In this document: positions 5,702 to 9,198 of the stretch, piece after piece
Layout of the letters: each line of letters begins with the position of its first letter
Position numbering within the stretch: the first letter of the stretch is position 1
DNA from: Trebonia sp.
Lineage (GTDB): Bacteria; Actinomycetota; Actinomycetes; Streptosporangiales; Streptosporangiaceae
Reading direction: 5' to 3'
Length of the DNA: 9,198 nucleotides
Assembly (NCBI GenBank): GCA_030043595.1
Contig: JASHXJ010000414.1
Span: forward strand, 1-9,198
Translations under genes and position numbers: made by a program
The notes under the pieces: model-generated
What the model saw: the letters and a program-made list of their open reading frames with translations, nothing else
Databases searched by the model: none
What the model was told of the DNA's origin: nothing

Positions 5702-5753
5702 GTACAACGTATAAGAACGTCATACAGGTACGGCATACAAGTACTGCGTACAA
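5702..5753. repeat. Four tandem 13-bp repeats, probable TetR operator array
   Basis: Four units follow one another without gaps: GTACAACGTATAA (5702), GAACGTCATACAG (5715), GTACGGCATACAA (5728) and GTACTGCGTACAA (5741). Three match RTACNNCRTAYAA fully and the second at 11 of 13 positions. The RTAC-like tetrads alternate 7 and 6 bp apart through the whole array. Each unit holds RTAC-N3-RTAY, close to a palindrome of GTAC half-sites, the usual symmetry of TetR-family operators. The array lies between the divergent repressor and exporter genes and ends 22 bp before the exporter's ATG, overlapping or just downstream of its promoter. Confidence 0.65.
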
Positions 5754-5775
5754 ACTCTCCGGAAGGATCACAGCC

Positions 5776-7236
5776 ATGACGGCACGGGCACGGTGGTGGG
5801 CGCTGACCGCGGTCAGCCTGGCCACGCTCATGACCTACCTCGACAACAACGTGATCAACGTGGCGATCCCGACGATCCAGCGCAGCCTGCACCTGTCGGT
5901 CACCGGGCTGGAGTGGATCGTCAGCAGCTACCTGCTCGTCCTGGCCGGGCTGCTGCTCGTCGGCGGACTGCTCGCCGACGTGTACGGCAGGCGCCGGGTG
6001 TTCCTGGTGGGCCTGGCCATCTTCACGCTCTCCTCGCTCGCCGCCGGGCTGGCCGGCAGCGGCGGCGTGCTCATCGGAGCCAGGGCCGTGCAGGGACTGG
6101 GCGCCGCGCTGCTGATGCCGGCCACGCTCGCGATCATCGCGCACGCCTTCACCAACCCGCGGGAGCGCACCGCGGCGATCGGCGTCTGGGGGGCGGTCGG
6201 GGCGCTGGGCCTTGCGCTCGGCCCGGTGATCGGCGGCGTCATCAGCCAGCACATCCGCTGGGGATGGATCTTCCTCATCAACGTCCCGCTTGGCGTCATC
6301 ACGTTCGCCATCGCCATCGCGTCCGTCGCCGACTCGCGGGCGGAGGGGCACGCGCGGCGGCTCGACATCCCCGGACTCGCCACATCGGCGCTCGCGCTGT
6401 TCGCGCTGACCTACGCGCTGATCGAAGGGCATGACCGCGGCTGGACCTCACCGCAGATCGTCGCCGCGTTCGCGTTCGCGGCGCTGGCGGCGGCGGTCTT
6501 CATCGCCGTGGAGGCCCGCAGCGCGCAGCCGATGGTGCCGCTGGCCGTGTTCCGGTCCCGGCAGTTCAGCGGCGGCACGGTGACGATGATGATGTGGGCG
6601 TTCGGCATCTTCGGGATCTACTTCTTCACCTCCCTGTACCTGCAGGGCATCCTGGGATTCTCGCCGACCAAGGCCGGACTGTCGTTCGTGCCGATGGCGG
6701 TGGCCATCGCGCTGGCCGCCACGCTCGCGCCACGGGTGGCGCCCGCCATCGGAAGCCACCGCACGGTCTCGCTCGGGATGCTGCTCATGGTCGTCGGCCT
6801 GGTCCTGTTCGGCCGCCTCGGCACGGCCGCCGGGTTCGGCTCGCTGATGCCCGGGTTCGTCGTGTTCGGCCTTGGCGCCGGGCTGATGAACGTGCCGCTG
6901 ACGAGCGCGGTCCTCGAGGCCTCGCCGACAGGGCAGACGGGCATCGCGTCCGCCCTGCTCAACGCCTCGCGCGAAGTCGCCGGCCTGCTGGGGGTCACGG
7001 TGATCGGCGCGGTGCTGCGGTCACGGCAGGCGGTGGCGCTGGGTGGCGGCGCGTCGGCGCCCACGGCGTTCCTCGACGGGTACCACGCGGGGCTGTGGGT
7101 GACGATCGCCCTGCTCGCCACCGGGGTCGTGCTCAGCTACCTGACGCTGCGCTCGAGTGCGCAGTCGCCTGCGGCCGGCGAGGCGCGGCAGGCAGTCCGC
7201 GAGCGTGCGGCCAGCGGCGCGACTCAGCTGTCCTGA
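5776..7236 (+). CDS. MFS multidrug-type exporter, DHA2/EmrB-QacA family, 486 aa
   Basis: An inner-membrane proton-coupled drug/H+ antiporter of the 14-helix DHA2 group; the substrate is unknown. ATG 5776 has GGAAGG (5761-5766) 9 nt upstream. The frame is open back to 5035, but that part is antisense to the TetR gene and runs through the operator repeats, so it is excluded. Motif D1 is LDNNVINVAIPTI (22-34), motif A is GLLADVYGRRR (64-74), motif C is GAVGALGLALGPVIGG (139-154), and the group-typical WGWIFLINVPLG lies at 162-173. Hydrophobic helices continue to about residue 458, then a soluble Ala/Arg-rich tail. Length is normal for the family. The divergent TetR gene and the repeat array between them indicate inducer-controlled efflux. 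Confidence 0.93.
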   Translation: MTARARWWALTAVSLATLMTYLDNNVINVAIPTIQRSLHLSVTGLEWIVSSYLLVLAGLLLVGGLLADVYGRRRVFLVGLAIFTLSSLAAGLAGSGGVLIGARAVQGLGAALLMPATLAIIAHAFTNPRERTAAIGVWGAVGALGLALGPVIGGVISQHIRWGWIFLINVPLGVITFAIAIASVADSRAEGHARRLDIPGLATSALALFALTYALIEGHDRGWTSPQIVAAFAFAALAAAVFIAVEARSAQPMVPLAVFRSRQFSGGTVTMMMWAFGIFGIYFFTSLYLQGILGFSPTKAGLSFVPMAVAIALAATLAPRVAPAIGSHRTVSLGMLLMVVGLVLFGRLGTAAGFGSLMPGFVVFGLGAGLMNVPLTSAVLEASPTGQTGIASALLNASREVAGLLGVTVIGAVLRSRQAVALGGGASAPTAFLDGYHAGLWVTIALLATGVVLSYLTLRSSAQSPAAGEARQAVRERAASGATQLS

Positions 7237-7262
7237 TCACGTGTTCCAGGTCATGCAGGGAC

Positions 7263-7298
7263 CCGGGCCCCGCACAGCGCAAGCGCGGCGGGACCCGG
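7263..7298. terminator. Hairpin between convergent genes
   Basis: CCGGG-C-CCCGC (7263-7273) pairs with GCGGG-A-CCCGG (7288-7298): ten base pairs with one C/A mismatch and a 14-nt loop. It lies midway in the 76-bp gap between the convergent exporter and 90-aa genes and could end transcripts from both sides. It has no T-run, common for terminators in high-GC actinobacteria. Confidence 0.5.
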
Positions 7299-7312
7299 TC
7301 GGGCGCGGACAA

Positions 7313-7585
7313 TCACAAGTGGTCGGCTGCCTCGAACAGCATCACGAACGACTCGAGGTGGACGCCGTCCGCTCGCATGGCCTCCGCCGCGCTCTCGGAC
7401 TGCATGAATGCCTGGAGGGCAGCCACGTCGGGGACGTCGGCGTACACCCCGACCCGGTTGGAGTGCGCGGGATCCGCGAAGACCTTTCCGGTGATCCCCA
7501 GGGAGCCGAGGAGCTCCCCCCGCCTGGTCGACTTGAGCCAGCGGTCGACGTCATCGACTTCCATGAATGCGATACCTATTGCCAT
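7313..7585 (-). CDS. Small uncharacterised protein, possible ABM-like alpha/beta fold, 90 aa
   Basis: ATG 7585 is preceded by AAGGAG 9 nt upstream on the minus strand. The 90-residue product begins MAIGIAFMEVDDVDRWLKS. It alternates predicted strands (IGIAFMEV 3-10, VGVYADV 45-51, ESFVMLFEA 78-86) and helices (VDRWLKS, VAALQAFMQSESAAEAM 55-71). This order suggests a ferredoxin-like dimeric alpha/beta barrel, as in small monooxygenase-like or cyclase-like proteins, but no catalytic residue can be assigned and the family is not certain. The phrases LLGSLGITGKVFADP and HSNRVGVYADVPD look conserved-domain-like. It is convergent with the exporter and divergent from the FAD oxidoreductase gene across a 204-bp spacer. 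Confidence 0.72.
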   Translation of the reverse strand: MAIGIAFMEVDDVDRWLKSTRRGELLGSLGITGKVFADPAHSNRVGVYADVPDVAALQAFMQSESAAEAMRADGVHLESFVMLFEAADHL

Positions 7586-7708
7586 TTCTGATGACTCCTT
7601 GTCACGTCCGAAGATCTGACCGGCGAGCCAGGCCCGTTACCGCACCGGTCGCCTGCGGAGAGCCGGTTCTCAAGGAAAGCGTCCTCCGGACGGGCCATCA
7701 GGTGCCAG

Positions 7709-7726
7709 GTGTAACCGGAATTACAC
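7709..7726. promoter_or_regulatory. Inverted repeat GTGTAA-N6-TTACAC
   Basis: GTGTAACCGGAATTACAC has perfect 6-bp arms and a 6-bp centre. It stands in the divergent spacer between the 90-aa gene (start 7585) and the FAD oxidoreductase gene (start 7790), 63 bp upstream of the latter. AT-containing dyads of this size are typical of dimeric repressors such as MarR or TetR types. No regulator gene adjoins it, so its binder is unknown. Confidence 0.4.
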
Positions 7727-7789
7727 GCGGCCTTCGCGCGTGAGACGCGGGCCGGCTGATTACGGGTACTCCTGATGACAGGAGGACCG

Positions 7790-9198
7790 GTGGCTGGAGC
7801 GGACGGATACGACGCCGTGGTGGTCGGATCGGGGCCCAACGGGCTGATCGGCGCCATCACGCTCGCCGAGGCGGGGCTCCGCGTGCTCCTGCTGGAGGGA
7901 GCCGCGGAGCTCGGCGGCGGCCTGCGCAGCGCGGCCCTCACCCTGGAGGGGTTCACGCACGATGTGTGCGCCACCGTGCTGCCGCTGGCCAGGGCGTCGG
8001 CGGCCTTCAGGGACCTGCCGCTGCCGGTCGAATGGGCGTTCCCCCCGGTGCAGGCGGCGCACCCGATGGACGGGGCGGACGCGGTACTGGTGTACCGGGA
8101 CGTCGCACGGACCGCCGCGGGGCTCGGCTCCGCATGGGATGCCGCCGCCTGGCGGGAGAGCGTGGGGGCGGTGGCGCGCGGCGGGCCCGCCCTGGTGGAC
8201 TCGCTGCTGTCACCGCTGTCCCTGCCGCGCGCGCCGCTGCGGCTGGCCAGGTACGGCGTCCTGGGCGCGCTGCCGGCGACGGTGCTCGCGCGTGCCCTGT
8301 TCGCCGGCGAGCGGGCGCGGGCGCTGTTCGCCGGGATGGCGGGGCACTCCATGGTCGACCTCCGCGCGCCGGTAACCGGCGGGTACGGGATGCTGCTCGC
8401 CGGGCTCGCGCACCAGGTCGGCTGGCCGGTGGTCCGCGGCGGGTCGCAGCGGCTGGCTGCCGCCCTGGCCGACCGCCTGGTTTCGCTCGGTGGCGACACC
8501 GAGCCAGGAACGACGGTGCGGGACCTGGCCGACGTGCCGCGTGCGGGCGTGATCCTGCTGGACATGACGCCGGCCCAGGTCCTGGCGGTCTGCGGCGACC
8601 GCCTGCCGGCCGGCTACGCGAGCCGCCTGCGCCGGTACCGCTACGGGCCGGGCGTGTTCAAGCTGGACTGGGCGCTGTCCGGGCCGGTCCCGTGGAAGGA
8701 CCCCGCGGTGGCGGAAGCGGGCACCGTGCACCTGGGCGGAACGCTCGCCGAGATCGCGGCAGGTGAGGCCGAGGTGGCGGCCGGGCGGCACCCGGCGCGG
8801 CCGTACGTCCTCGCCGTCCAGCCATGTGCGGCGGATCCGTCGCGCGCGCCGGCCGGGCGGCACGTGCTGTGGGCGTACTGCCACGTCCCGAACGGCTCGG
8901 CGGCGGACATGACCGCCGCCATCGAGAACCAGATCGAGCGGTTCGCGCCGGGGTTCCGTGACCTGGTCCTCGCGCGCGCCGCGCACGACCCGGCCGCGCT
9001 CGAGCGGCACGACCCGAACCTCATCGGCGGCGACATCGCCGGCGGCGACGCCGGCCTTGCCCAGCTCGTGCGCCGCCCGCTGCTCTCGCCGCACCCGTGG
9101 GCGACGCCGCTGCGCGGGGTCTACGTGTGCTCGGCGAGCACGCCACCCGGCCCGGGCGTGCACGGAATGGGCGGCCACCACGCGGCCCGGCTGGCGCT
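7790..9198 (+). CDS. Phytoene-dehydrogenase-like FAD-dependent oxidoreductase, 3' end cut by window
   Basis: The frame is open from here to the right edge with no stop (469 codons visible). Residues 7-37 are a Rossmann dinucleotide fold, YDAVVVGSGPNGLIGAITLAEAG, with the GxGxxG glycines 13, 15 and 18 and E36 at the end of strand 2 for the FAD ribose. ELGGGLRS (39-46) is the usual GG-R/T motif. The last visible residues, VYVCSASTPPGPGVHGMGGHHAARL, match the C-terminal FAD-contacting motif of CrtI/phytoene-dehydrogenase-like proteins, so only a few residues are missing. Such enzymes desaturate or isomerise carotenoid-type or other lipophilic substrates; many actinobacterial members have no known substrate, and no other carotenoid gene is in view. 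GTG 7790 is chosen for the perfect AGGAGG at 7780-7785, though the 4-nt spacing is short. ATG 7775, five codons earlier, overlaps that site and lacks its own. Confidence 0.9.
   Translation, partial: MAGADGYDAVVVGSGPNGLIGAITLAEAGLRVLLLEGAAELGGGLRSAALTLEGFTHDVCATVLPLARASAAFRDLPLPVEWAFPPVQAAHPMDGADAVLVYRDVARTAAGLGSAWDAAAWRESVGAVARGGPALVDSLLSPLSLPRAPLRLARYGVLGALPATVLARALFAGERARALFAGMAGHSMVDLRAPVTGGYGMLLAGLAHQVGWPVVRGGSQRLAAALADRLVSLGGDTEPGTTVRDLADVPRAGVILLDMTPAQVLAVCGDRLPAGYASRLRRYRYGPGVFKLDWALSGPVPWKDPAVAEAGTVHLGGTLAEIAAGEAEVAAGRHPARPYVLAVQPCAADPSRAPAGRHVLWAYCHVPNGSAADMTAAIENQIERFAPGFRDLVLARAAHDPAALERHDPNLIGGDIAGGDAGLAQLVRRPLLSPHPWATPLRGVYVCSASTPPGPGVHGMGGHHAARLA

Noticed and set aside
5702..5753. 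CRISPR array or plasmid-type iterons as an explanation of the 13-bp repeats
   Set aside because: There are no spacers between units and no Cas genes, and no replication gene is nearby; the position between a repressor and its exporter fits an operator better.
5035..5775. N-terminal extension of the exporter reading frame (in frame with the MFS gene)
   Set aside because: It is antisense to the TetR domain, crosses the operator repeats, has no transporter features, and ATG 5776 has a good ribosome-binding site.
7576..9181. Minus-strand frames opposite the FAD oxidoreductase (7576-8565 and 8210-9181)
   Set aside because: They are antisense to a gene with clear FAD-binding motifs at both ends, and their own composition is Arg/Ser/Pro-rich noise.

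Overview
The window is uniformly GC-rich with GC-biased third codon positions, Shine-Dalgarno-led genes and some GTG starts. This fits a high-GC actinobacterium, but no rRNA or tRNA is present to place it more exactly. I see eight protein genes, two of them cut by the window edges. There is no rRNA, tRNA, transposase or CRISPR array.

Layout. (1) 2-1018 (+): luciferase-like flavin-dependent oxidoreductase, starting within about one codon of the left edge. (2) 1222-2376 (+): unrecognised 384-aa protein with a C-terminal membrane hairpin, tail-to-tail overlapping by 35 bp with (3) 2342-2818 (-), an unrecognised 158-aa helical protein. (4) 3047-4180 (+): a bacterial eRF1-like (baeRF/Vms1-type) protein, followed 10 nt later by (5) 4191-4931 (+), a class I SAM methyltransferase. 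Genes 3 and 4 diverge from a 228-bp spacer holding GGGAC-N4-GTCCC, which matches both half-sites of the mycobacterial DosR/DevR dormancy box. (6) 4326-5630 (-): a TetR-family repressor whose reading frame runs past its normal end and 606 nt antisense into gene 5. (7) 5776-7236 (+): a 14-TM DHA2/EmrB-type MFS exporter divergent from the repressor. (8) 7313-7585 (-): a 90-aa protein, probably a small ferredoxin-like alpha/beta fold. (9) 7790-end (+): a phytoene-dehydrogenase-like FAD oxidoreductase cut by the right edge.

Two regulatory regions stand out. The TetR/MFS spacer carries four head-to-tail 13-bp repeats (5702-5753) plus a fifth separate copy (5666-5678) over the likely TetR -10 box. 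Together they look like a multi-site operator for the TetR protein, making genes 6 and 7 a self-contained regulated efflux module. The 2819-3046 spacer suggests that a hypoxia/redox-type response regulator controls the eRF1-like gene, the small divergent gene, or both. This parallels Mycobacterium tuberculosis Rv2629, an eRF1-like member of the DosR regulon. I see no single pathway linking all genes; the window is best read as several small independent transcription units.
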